From Amycolatopsis palatopharyngis (GTDB taxonomy: Bacteria > Actinomycetota > Actinomycetes > Mycobacteriales > Pseudonocardiaceae), in NCBI RefSeq assembly GCF_003385185.1, contig NZ_PQHZ01000003.1, forward strand, positions 62,001-126,000: 64,000 nt of DNA, written 5' to 3'. The notes under the pieces were generated by a model. The model was not told the origin of the DNA. It worked only from the letters and a program-made list of their open reading frames with translations, and did no database searches. The translations under genes and the position numbers were made by a program. Shown piece by piece: positions 43,624 to 50,634 of the stretch (the first letter of the stretch is position 1; each line of letters starts with the position of its first letter).

Positions 43624-43689
43624 GGAGCGCGGACAGTCAGGAAGCTTGAGGGAGATGCGTACCTAGCCGCACAGGTACCTGGGGGTTGA

Positions 43690-44400
43690 ATGTCAGTTGA
43701 GAATCTGGCTGGGTCAATCGAGCAGGCACTCGCGTCCTGGCCAGCTCCTGCGTTGTCCGAAGCTCTTGCCGGTGTCGAGGAAGCTCGGGTCGTGCTGGTG
43801 CAGATCGCGGAGGGCAGTGATGCCCCCGAACTGCCCGAAGCCATCGCAGGGCTTGGCCAGGCGACTGACGAAGTAGTGTCGATCCAGCAGTTGCGTGAAC
43901 GTCTGCACGACGTGCTCGGGGCTTACCTGACAAATCTCGGAGTCACCGCCGCACCGGTGGTTACCCATCCGGTGCCGCTGAAGTCGACTGAACCGCCACG
44001 GCAGCGGTCATCGCCACCCGATCCCGCGTTGATCGCCGAGGCGCAACGACAGGGCCACAAGATCAGCCCGAATCGAGTGGTGCGTATCGCCCGCGCTCGC
44101 GACGACCGTGTGGTATGGCTGGAGAAGGGCGACGAGCGCAGCGGCCTGCAGCACATCATGAAACCGGTCCGAATCACAAACTTCGAGAGGCAAGGAATTG
44201 TCGGCGACGAGATTGTGGACGCCATATTCACTGCTCTTGTGCACGGAAAACCCAAGGGCGTTTCCGGCGGTGACCGGACCGTCTACGAGTTCTCGCACCG
44301 GGGACAGCCCAGACGTATGGCTATTTCTGTTTCGGCCAACGGTTACATTGTCGGCGCCAACCCGGTATCACTGACGAGAAAGTTGAGGCCATTACCATGA
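43690..44400 (+). CDS. Putative toxin with polymorphic-toxin-like C-terminal domain
   Basis: 236 aa, no signal peptide. Residues 1-85 form a helical acidic N-terminal domain, 86-115 a Pro/Ser linker (THPVPLKSTEPPRQRSSPPD), and 116-236 a basic domain: KISPNRVVRIARARDDRVVW, GLQHI, IVDAIFTALVHG, RTVYEFSHRGQPRRMAISV and NGYIVGANP. The GLxHI...NGYIVGANP pattern resembles C-terminal nuclease (BECR/EndoU-like) domains of polymorphic toxins; this is recognition by pattern, with no search behind it. The stop overlaps (ATGA) the first of three paralogous small acidic genes, the layout of toxin and immunity genes. ATG 43690. Inserted between the methyltransferase and mcrB genes. Confidence 0.6.
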   Translation: MSVENLAGSIEQALASWPAPALSEALAGVEEARVVLVQIAEGSDAPELPEAIAGLGQATDEVVSIQQLRERLHDVLGAYLTNLGVTAAPVVTHPVPLKSTEPPRQRSSPPDPALIAEAQRQGHKISPNRVVRIARARDDRVVWLEKGDERSGLQHIMKPVRITNFERQGIVGDEIVDAIFTALVHGKPKGVSGGDRTVYEFSHRGQPRRMAISVSANGYIVGANPVSLTRKLRPLP

Positions 44401-44750
44401 CGGATACGAGCAGCGACCTGGTAATCATGTTGCAGTTCGATTGGGGTACCGGTCCGTTCTGGGTCTCGGTCGGTGATGACATTCCCTACGACGTTGACGT
44501 CGATGACCTCTGGGAGGTCGTCGTGCTCAGTGATGAGCTGCTCGCGGCCGTGGCCGAGTGGGACGATCGGATGCAGAGCACCTACAACGATGAGACTCCG
44601 CAGGACATCGGGATACGCGACCCGGTGGAAGAGGCGAAGTGGGTCGCGGACGGTCGGGATTTGGCGCGGCGGATGAAGGGCGAGGTTGGGCCACGCGTGC
44701 GAGTGGAGTACTCGGCTCTCGGTGACACACCCGAAGTCATCGAAGCGTGA
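44397..44750 (+). CDS. Small acidic protein, putative immunity protein (copy 1, intact)
   Basis: 117 aa, very acidic (WVSVGDDIPYDVDVDDLWEV, DDRMQSTYNDETPQD). Translation is coupled to the putative toxin by a 4-bp overlap, and its acidic character suits binding a basic toxin domain. Two further paralogues follow at 44780 and 45212. No family name recognised; the immunity role is inferred from position, size, charge and duplication. Confidence 0.65.
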   Translation: MTDTSSDLVIMLQFDWGTGPFWVSVGDDIPYDVDVDDLWEVVVLSDELLAAVAEWDDRMQSTYNDETPQDIGIRDPVEEAKWVADGRDLARRMKGEVGPRVRVEYSALGDTPEVIEA

Positions 44751-44779
44751 TCCTTCGCCCAGCACTGGAGGAATAGCCC

Positions 44780-45132
44780 GTGAGCGATGCTGAGCAGATC
44801 ATGGAGGTATCCCTTCGGTTCGACTGGCGTGTCGACCCGTTGTGGGTGTCCATCGACAACGATATTGCCGACAACTACGGCCCGGGCGACATCACCGAGA
44901 TGGTCTCGCTCAGCGCCGAGCTGCGCGCGGCGATCGCCGAGTGGAACGATCGGATGCAGAGCACCTACGTGGAGGAGCAGCCGCAGGACTCGGGGTTCAG
45001 CGACCCGGAGGACGAACGAAATTCATCGCCGACGGTCGGGAACTGGCGCGACGGTTGAAGGGCGAGGTTGGGCCACACATGCGAGTCGAGTACTCACCTC
45101 TCGGCGGCTCGACTGAAGTCATCGAAGCGTGA
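44780..45132 (+). pseudogene. Putative immunity gene copy 2, frameshifted
   Basis: Begins at GTG 44780 with GGAGG upstream and aligns with copy 1 (MEVSLRFDWRVDPLWVSI, EWNDRMQSTYVEEQPQDSGF). At 45016/45017 one base is missing: inserting a G restores DPEDEAKFIADGRELARR and then the shared ending RVEYSPLGGSTEVIEA up to TGA 45130-45132. As it stands the frame ends early at 45058 after an unrelated tail. More divergent from copies 1 and 3 than they are from each other. Confidence 0.75.
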
Positions 45133-45154
45133 TCCTTTGACGACGATGGAGGAA

Positions 45155-45211
45155 TGACCGTGAGCGGTGCTCTGTAGGCATCGGTGAGACGAGAAAGTTG
45201 AAGCCTCTGCC
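45155..45211 (+). pseudogene. Vestiges of a further immunity start and of the toxin 3' end
   Basis: After copy 2, GGAGGAATGACCGTGAGCGG resembles the leader and GTGAGCG start of copy 2 but stops at once (TAG 45176-45178). Then GACGAGAAAGTTGAAGCC at 45191-45208 repeats, with small changes, the last bases of the toxin gene just before its overlap with copy 1 (GACGAGAAAGTTGAGGCC near 44377). So the segment upstream of copy 3 still carries the toxin's tail, evidence that toxin-plus-immunity units were duplicated and then mostly deleted. Confidence 0.6.
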
Positions 45212-45628
45212 ATGACGGATGCCGAACTCACTGTCAAGTTGCGGTTCGACTGGGGTACCGGCCCGTTCTGGGTTTCAGTCGGTGATGACATTCCCTACGA
45301 CGTTGACATTGACGACCTCTCGGAGGTTGTCGTGCTCAGTGACGATCTACTCGCAGCCGTCGCCGAGTGGGACGACCGGATGCAGAGCAACTACAACGAT
45401 GATGCTCCGCAGGACATCGGGATACGCGACCCGGTGGAAGAGGCGAAGTGGGTCGCGGACGGCCGGGAGTTGGCGCGGCGGATGAAGGGCGAGATAGGTC
45501 CACATGTGCGAGTGGAGTACTCACCTCTCGGTGACACGGCCGAAGTCATCGAGGCTGACCCCTTCGGCGATGCAGTTCGGCTTTGCCTGACCCTTGTCGC
45601 CACACCGGCCCCTGGCCGTCGGCGCTGA
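45212..45628 (+). CDS. Putative immunity protein (copy 3, C-terminally extended by stop loss)
   Basis: 138 aa. Nearly identical in pattern to copy 1 (FDWGTGPFWVSVGDDIPYDV, DPVEEAKWVADGRELARRMK). Where copies 1 and 2 end GAA GCG TGA, this copy reads GAG GCT GAC: one G is missing, the stop is out of frame, and translation runs about 21 extra residues (DPFGDAVRLCLTLVATPAPG...). The core is complete, so it may still function. ATG 45212 is preceded by remnants of the toxin tail. Confidence 0.65.
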   Translation: MTDAELTVKLRFDWGTGPFWVSVGDDIPYDVDIDDLSEVVVLSDDLLAAVAEWDDRMQSNYNDDAPQDIGIRDPVEEAKWVADGRELARRMKGEIGPHVRVEYSPLGDTAEVIEADPFGDAVRLCLTLVATPAPGRRR

Positions 45629-45741
45629 CGAAGTTGATACCCGTTGTGACACGCTCGGGAAACCGGGTGCGACTTCCGGCGAGGTCGTGGGCGACGATGG
45701 ACCTCGTCGTCGATCACTAGCACCGACAGTGAGGGAGCCCG

Positions 45742-47577
45742 ATGTCTGACGCCTACCCCGAGTTCCAGCTCCGCCTGCCGAACGGAGGTCCTGTGGCGCG
45801 TGGGCGACTTCTCGAGGAGATGGGTAGCCGTCGCAGCCGGAAGTTCCTGGTGCTTGCGGGATCGCCGGTTCGTGCCGAGGTGTCGCCGTCGTTTTCCACG
45901 GAGACCAAGGCCTTTGCCAGGCTCCGCGAGAGGCTTGTCGAGGACGGCCGGATCGTGCCATCCCAGAAATGGCGCGGATTCCTGGAGACCGCCGAAGACA
46001 TCAGCTATGAGTCTCCCTCGGCCGCGGCAGCGGTTCTCGTCGGTCGCAACGCAAATGGCCCCAGATCGTGGCGAACCGTCGACGGGCGTCCGCTGAGCGA
46101 GTTCGTCGAGGACGCGCAGCTTGGTCGGAACCGGACGTGGCTGGTGCGCGGCTCCAACGTGTCCGGCCTCGATCTGGTACAGCGTCTGTGGTTGCCCGAA
46201 GGGCAGGTCAGCGTCGCTGCCGGACAACTGCGAGAGGTCGAGCAGGGCATCAGCAAGTACCAGCTGCGCACCGTCGTAGAAGAGGACTACGAATTCATCC
46301 TCACCTACAGCCAGCGGACCCACTTGGTCGACGAGCTGCACACCTTCCTGTCGAAGATGAAACCGGGCGACACCGTGTGCACGATCTCCAACGGCCAGCT
46401 CTACGTCGGAGAGGTCACCGGGGACGTTGAGCAGGTCGCCTCCGAGGCAGGCCGATCGAATCTGTGGCGCCCGGTCGAGTGGCAAGAAGTGTCGTTTGCC
46501 TACCACGAGCTACCCGAAGAGCTTCAGCAGAAACTGTCCGTCCAGCACGACGTCGTCGACCTCACCGCCGTCGCAGGCCTGGTAGCCGGACTCGGCCGAA
46601 CTGACGAGGAACTGGAAGACGAGGCGCGGGACTGGGACGGGGATGCGAGCGCGGAAATCGCTGCTCTTGCTCGCCGAGAGCTGGAACTGCCCGAACCGAC
46701 GGACGAACTCGCCAACGAGCTGCTGGTCCACGACGTGGAATGGTTGCGGGAGCTGCGAGAGCTGCTCTGGGACGACCGCCAGCTCATCCTCTACGGGCCA
46801 CCCGGCACTGGTAAGACTTACCTGGCGCTCAAACTCGCCGAATACCTCGGTGGTGGCCCGGAACAGGTCAAACTGGTGCAGTTCCACCCCTCCTACGCCT
46901 ATGAGGACTTCTTCGAAGGGTTCCGGCCACAGGAGGATCCGCAGACCCGGGAGGTCGCCTTCCGGATCACTGCCGGCCCGCTGAGGGAACTCGCCGACCT
47001 CGCCTCACGCGAAGGCAACCGCCATGTCCCGCACTTCCTCGTCATCGACGAGATCAACCGCGCCAACCTCGCGAAGGTGTTCGGGGAGCTGTATTTCCTG
47101 TTGGAGTACCGCAACAGATCGGTGCGGCTGACGTACTCGGGCGACGACTTCGCGCTGCCACCGAACCTGTTCGTCATCGGCACCATGAACACCGCCGACC
47201 GTTCCATCGCCCTCGTGGATACCGCGATGCGCCGCCGCTTCTCGTTCGTCGAGCTGTCACCTCGGATCGAACCGACCAGCGGACTGCTGCGGCGCTGGCT
47301 CAAGCGGGAAGGCCGCGCCCCTGAGCCCGCCGACCTTCTCGACGCCCTGAACTCCCGCATCGCCGATCCGGACTTCCAGGTGGGGCCCGCCTACCTGATG
47401 AAGAAGGGGGTCTACCGCGACGGCGGGCTCGAACGCACCTGGCGCACCAAGATCCTCCCCCTCCTGGAGGAACACCACTACGGCGAGGGTGTCAACGTCG
47501 AGCAGCGTTATGGACTGCGGTCGCTACGCACGGCCATCGCACCCACCACTGGAGCCGACGAACCGGAACCAGCATGA
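45742..47577 (+). CDS. mcrB: McrB-like AAA+ GTPase with DUF4357 and EVE/PUA-like N-terminus
   Basis: 611 aa. Residues about 8-105 match DUF4357 (FQLRLPNGGPVARGRLLEE ... YESPSAAAAVLVGRNANGP), about 170-240 look like a PUA/EVE-type modified-base reader (YEFILTYSQRTHLVDELHTF, KPGDTVCTISNGQLYVGEV), and 335-600 is the McrB AAA+ motor: GPPGTGKT near 352-359, FLVIDEINRANLAKVFGELY, MNTADRSIALVDTAMRRRF. It would recognise modified DNA and drive the McrC nuclease (type IV restriction). The N-terminal DNA-recognition part differs from E. coli McrB. ATG 45742; stop overlaps mcrC by 4 bp. Confidence 0.85.
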   Translation: MSDAYPEFQLRLPNGGPVARGRLLEEMGSRRSRKFLVLAGSPVRAEVSPSFSTETKAFARLRERLVEDGRIVPSQKWRGFLETAEDISYESPSAAAAVLVGRNANGPRSWRTVDGRPLSEFVEDAQLGRNRTWLVRGSNVSGLDLVQRLWLPEGQVSVAAGQLREVEQGISKYQLRTVVEEDYEFILTYSQRTHLVDELHTFLSKMKPGDTVCTISNGQLYVGEVTGDVEQVASEAGRSNLWRPVEWQEVSFAYHELPEELQQKLSVQHDVVDLTAVAGLVAGLGRTDEELEDEARDWDGDASAEIAALARRELELPEPTDELANELLVHDVEWLRELRELLWDDRQLILYGPPGTGKTYLALKLAEYLGGGPEQVKLVQFHPSYAYEDFFEGFRPQEDPQTREVAFRITAGPLRELADLASREGNRHVPHFLVIDEINRANLAKVFGELYFLLEYRNRSVRLTYSGDDFALPPNLFVIGTMNTADRSIALVDTAMRRRFSFVELSPRIEPTSGLLRRWLKREGRAPEPADLLDALNSRIADPDFQVGPAYLMKKGVYRDGGLERTWRTKILPLLEEHHYGEGVNVEQRYGLRSLRTAIAPTTGADEPEPA

Positions 47578-48842
47578 CGACCGTCGAGATCGCCGAGCAC
47601 GGCACGCCGCAGTCGGTGCCGCTCGACGACGTCACGGGACGCGCCCTTTCCAATAGCGGGATAATCGACGCGGCCGCGGATCCGAACGCCACGGGACGGT
47701 GGCGGCTCCGCGCCAAAGGCAAGGTCGGTGTGGCAAACATTCAGCTGCCCGACGGCCACGAAGTCACTCTCCGGATCCGCCCCAAGATTCCCATCGCCCG
47801 CCTGCTCTTCCTGTTGGGTTACAGCCGCAGCCCGAAGGGGTGGCGCAACGAACACGTGCAGGTGGACGAGGAACGGGAACTGCTGCCCGCGTTCGCCCGC
47901 CTGTTCGCGCTCCAGGCCGCGAGAGCGCTCCGTCAAAGGCTACTCAAGGGCTACCGCGACGTCGAGGAGACCGTCCTGGTCATTCGTGGTCGTATCCGCC
48001 ACGCCGAGCAGGTACGCCGGCACCACGGCAGACTCATCCCCCTGGAGATTGCCCACGACGAGTACACCGCCGATATCGCGGAGAACCAGCTCCTGCGCAC
48101 AGCTTGCGAAGTGCTCCTCCGCTCGCCGGGCGGTATTCCCGTCGACGTGCGAGTCCGACTACTCCGCTTGCGCGTCGCCCTGGCCGACGCGACCCCGATC
48201 GCTCGCGGCCTCACCCTTCCGGCGTGGCGGCCCAGCCGACTCAACACTCGGTATCACCACGCACTGCGCCTGGCCGAGCTCGTCCTGCGAAACGCCTCGA
48301 TCGAACATCGACCCGGCGATGTCACCGTGAACGGCTTCCTGTTCGACATGGCCCGGGTCTTCGAAGACTTCGTCACCACGGCGCTGCGCGAAGCGCTCAC
48401 CGGACACGGCGGCCACTGCATCGTGCAGGCAACGCACCACCTCGACGAGCACAACGCGATCCGCTTGATCCCCGACTTCGTCCGATACGCCGAGAACGGC
48501 ACTCCACTCGCGGTGGCCGACGCGAAGTACAAAGCCGAGAAGCCCGAAGGCTTCCCCGACGCGGATCTTTACCAAATGCTGGCCTACTGCACGGCGCTGG
48601 ACTTGCCGGAGGGCCACCTCGTTTACGCCAAGGGCTGGGACCAGGCTGTGCCGCACGGCTCCCACCGAGTCAAGAACGCGGGCATCACCATCCACCAGCA
48701 CGCCCTCGAACTCGACCAACCACCCTCCGGGCTGCTCCACGACATCCAGATGGTGGCCCAGCGGCTCGGGCGCAGAGATCCAGCACCGCAGAATGGCGCC
48801 GGAGTCTCCATGGAGACGACCGTCAGTGGCGGACAGACGTGA
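47574..48842 (+). CDS. mcrC: McrC-like nuclease subunit
   Basis: 422 aa. N-terminal beta-rich domain (MTTVEIAEHGTPQSVPLDDV, VTLRIRPKIPIARLLFLLGY), central helical ENQLL region, and a C-terminal PD-(D/E)XK nuclease: RLIPDFVRY...LAVADAKYKA with the D and DxK residues, followed by DLYQMLAYCTAL. Cleaves DNA when activated by McrB. Coupled to mcrB (ATGA); its last 20 bp overlap the convergent DUF397 gene. Confidence 0.88.
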   Translation: MTTVEIAEHGTPQSVPLDDVTGRALSNSGIIDAAADPNATGRWRLRAKGKVGVANIQLPDGHEVTLRIRPKIPIARLLFLLGYSRSPKGWRNEHVQVDEERELLPAFARLFALQAARALRQRLLKGYRDVEETVLVIRGRIRHAEQVRRHHGRLIPLEIAHDEYTADIAENQLLRTACEVLLRSPGGIPVDVRVRLLRLRVALADATPIARGLTLPAWRPSRLNTRYHHALRLAELVLRNASIEHRPGDVTVNGFLFDMARVFEDFVTTALREALTGHGGHCIVQATHHLDEHNAIRLIPDFVRYAENGTPLAVADAKYKAEKPEGFPDADLYQMLAYCTALDLPEGHLVYAKGWDQAVPHGSHRVKNAGITIHQHALELDQPPSGLLHDIQMVAQRLGRRDPAPQNGAGVSMETTVSGGQT

Positions 48843-49008
48843 GGAATGCCGACCAGGCGTCACCAGCGACTTCGAGGTGCCCAGCCTGTCGGTCTTTCGT
48901 GTCTCGAACCCTGGCTTGTGTGGGCGCTAGTGTGACTTCGACGCAGGCGGTCTCCTGCTGGCTGTAGCTCGATTTGCGCCACTTGTCCTGTGCGCGATGC
49001 ACACTCAC
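48823..49008 (-). CDS. DUF397 domain protein
   Basis: 61 aa. WRKSSYSQQETACVEVTLAP and VRDTKDRQAGHLEV are the DUF397 signature. The GTG at 49008 overlaps the stop of the XRE/DUF5753 gene by one base, the usual arrangement of this actinobacterial pair. Such pairs regulate development or act as toxin-antitoxin-like modules; here the role is unknown. The longer open frame upstream overlaps the regulator and is rejected. Confidence 0.88.
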   Translation of the reverse strand: MSVHRAQDKWRKSSYSQQETACVEVTLAPTQARVRDTKDRQAGHLEVAGDAWSAFLTSVRH

Positions 49009-49832
49009 TACATGTTCTCCACTTCTTTGATGACATCGGCGATGAACTTCCGCGAATCCTCGGGGCTCATCGCCAGTTCCTTGCGGAGGGTTTCGGCAGC
49101 GCGCCTGTAGTCCTCCACGTCGTGCTCGTTGTATACGAACGAGCTGGACCGGTAGGGCTCCAGGTGCACGATCGCTGGCGACTCGGCGAACTCGTACAGA
49201 ATGAACGGACCTGCCAGCCCTGGATGCCAACCCCGATCAATCGGCACTGCCTGCACGGTGACGTTGTTCGGCGCTTCCGTCAGGCTGCCCAACTGATGGA
49301 TCATGATGTCGTTTCCGCCGATAATCTGGCGGAGCCCCGGCTCGCCGATGACGGCATGGAACTCGACGGGGTTCCGGCGCGTGAGGATGTCGCGGCGGGC
49401 GATGCGAACGTTCAGTTTTGCCTCGTCTGGTCCAATCACCGCGCGGGCATACTCGGAGGTCTGCAAGAGACCGGGGATGCTCCACGGCAGCCACTCGGTG
49501 ATACACACAGCGGTGCGCTCGCACTCCAGCACGCCCATCATCTTCTGCGACACACCAGGGACGCCAGCGGTGAGCCAATCGCTGTCTCCCGCGTGACGTG
49601 CGAGCTCGACGATGCGAGCGCGCTCGGCGGCGTCCAGTCCGATGCCGGTCACAACCACGAGCACGTCTTCGACCTTCGGTAGGCGATGACCGTTCTCCCA
49701 CTGCGACACCAGTGTGTGCGAGACGTTGATCTGGCGAGCTAACGCACGAAGCCCGATATTTCGGGACATCCGCGCTTCGCGCAGTGCGGCGGCGAGTGCG
49801 CGCGCCCTCGGCGTGCCAGTGGTTGCAGCCAT
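49008..49832 (-). CDS. XRE-family regulator with DUF5753 domain
   Basis: 274 aa. Residues about 14-70 form the HTH (LRALARQINVSHTLVSQWENG); the rest is DUF5753 (ERTAVCITEWLPWSIPGLLQ, SEYARAVIG, ILYEFAESPAIVHLEPYRS). ATG 49832 is taken (MAATTGTPRARAL); upstream codons run through the operator region. Directly upstream are two palindromes at 49895-49927 that probably bind it. Paired with DUF397 downstream and divergent from three small genes. Confidence 0.88.
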   Translation of the reverse strand: MAATTGTPRARALAAALREARMSRNIGLRALARQINVSHTLVSQWENGHRLPKVEDVLVVVTGIGLDAAERARIVELARHAGDSDWLTAGVPGVSQKMMGVLECERTAVCITEWLPWSIPGLLQTSEYARAVIGPDEAKLNVRIARRDILTRRNPVEFHAVIGEPGLRQIIGGNDIMIHQLGSLTEAPNNVTVQAVPIDRGWHPGLAGPFILYEFAESPAIVHLEPYRSSSFVYNEHDVEDYRRAAETLRKELAMSPEDSRKFIADVIKEVENM

Positions 49833-49894
49833 GAACCAGAGGGTAGCGGACAGCTCACCAAGCAGGTTCGCCTGAACGAGTTCTTGCGAGCTGG

Positions 49895-49927
49895 TTGCGT
49901 AAACGCAATAGTGGTTGCGCAACCACT
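49895..49927. promoter_or_regulatory. Two adjacent palindromic operator candidates
   Basis: TTGCGT AA ACGCAA at 49895-49908 and an 18-bp perfect palindrome AGTGGTTGCGCAACCACT at 49910-49927 share the TTGCG core and lie side by side between the XRE gene and the divergent gene starting at 49929. The second palindrome ends one base before that start codon, so binding would block it directly. Confidence 0.65.
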
Positions 49928-49928
49928 T

Positions 49929-50042
49929 ATGGCCGACGCCCTGGAGCCGATGATGGAGATTCTGTATCCCGCGCTTGTACTGCTCGTGCTGCTACCTCTG
50001 GCGCACCAGTTCGTCAGGACTTCGAACCGGGGGAAGCAGTGA
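49929..50042 (+). CDS. 37-aa putative membrane micropeptide
   Basis: MADALEPMMEILYPALVLLV then LLPLAHQFVRTSNRGKQ: one hydrophobic helix with a basic tail. Its TGA overlaps the ATG of the next gene, and the start sits immediately after the operator palindrome, so it could be leaderless. Too short for routine ORF calling; coupling supports it being real. Function unknown. Confidence 0.5.
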   Translation: MADALEPMMEILYPALVLLVLLPLAHQFVRTSNRGKQ

Positions 50043-50314
50043 TGGGTGCTCGAATCATGGTGGAGATGCCGCACGTGCGGCCGGTCATCGACGGGAGATG
50101 GCACATCACCAACCTCACGCGTTGGCCGGCCCCCGGCGCGACCGTGACCACGATCTGCGGGGTATCCGAGACCGCCGAGTACTCGGATACCCCACCGCAG
50201 GAAGTCGTCAGGACCTGCTGGCACTGCGACTTCGTCTACCGCAAGGAAGCCGGCATTCCCTGGTACGGATCGAGTCCGCACCCTGCGACACAAGCCGAGG
50301 AGCCGAGCCGATGA
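50042..50314 (+). CDS. Small Cys-containing hypothetical protein, zinc-finger-like
   Basis: 90 aa. MPHVRPVIDGRWHITNLTRW, TTICGVSETAEY and VRTCWHCDFVYRKEAG: one Cys plus a CWHC pair, a pattern common in small genes divergent from XRE/DUF397 modules in Pseudonocardiaceae. ATG 50042 overlaps the micropeptide stop; stop overlaps the next ATG by 4 bp. Function unknown. Confidence 0.65.
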   Translation: MGARIMVEMPHVRPVIDGRWHITNLTRWPAPGATVTTICGVSETAEYSDTPPQEVVRTCWHCDFVYRKEAGIPWYGSSPHPATQAEEPSR

Positions 50315-50535
50315 GAGACCATGACCGGGGGCTGCTGGCCCGGGTGGCACGGCTCAACGACATGGCCGGTCAGATGGTGCTGGCGATTCTTGGTGACCGA
50401 GACCGGTGTGACCCCGAGCCCGCCCGGCTGCGAGCCCTGGGACAGACCTACACATCACTGGGTGCGGATTTGATCGACCGTGCCGACGAACTGGACGGAC
50501 GCAACCCGCCTCGGGTGATCAACGTCCAAATGTAG
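50311..50535 (+). CDS. Small hypothetical helical protein
   Basis: 74 aa. LLARVARLNDMAGQMVLAIL, ALGQTYTSLGADLIDRADEL. Third member of the coupled series divergent from the XRE regulator. No family recognised; small alpha-helical protein without membrane segments. Confidence 0.6.
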   Translation: MRDHDRGLLARVARLNDMAGQMVLAILGDRDRCDPEPARLRALGQTYTSLGADLIDRADELDGRNPPRVINVQM

Positions 50536-50634
50536 CTCCCGGTCGCCGCGACTGCCCCGACCTTTCACGGCGGCCGGGTTCCACGAAGTCACGTGTTGGC
50601 CCACCTGCCCATCGCGGCCGTAGGATCGTCAACC

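Noticed and set aside
43659..43678. GTACCT/AGGTAC inverted pair before the toxin gene
   Set aside because: Only 6-bp arms with an 8-nt spacer, too weak to call an operator.
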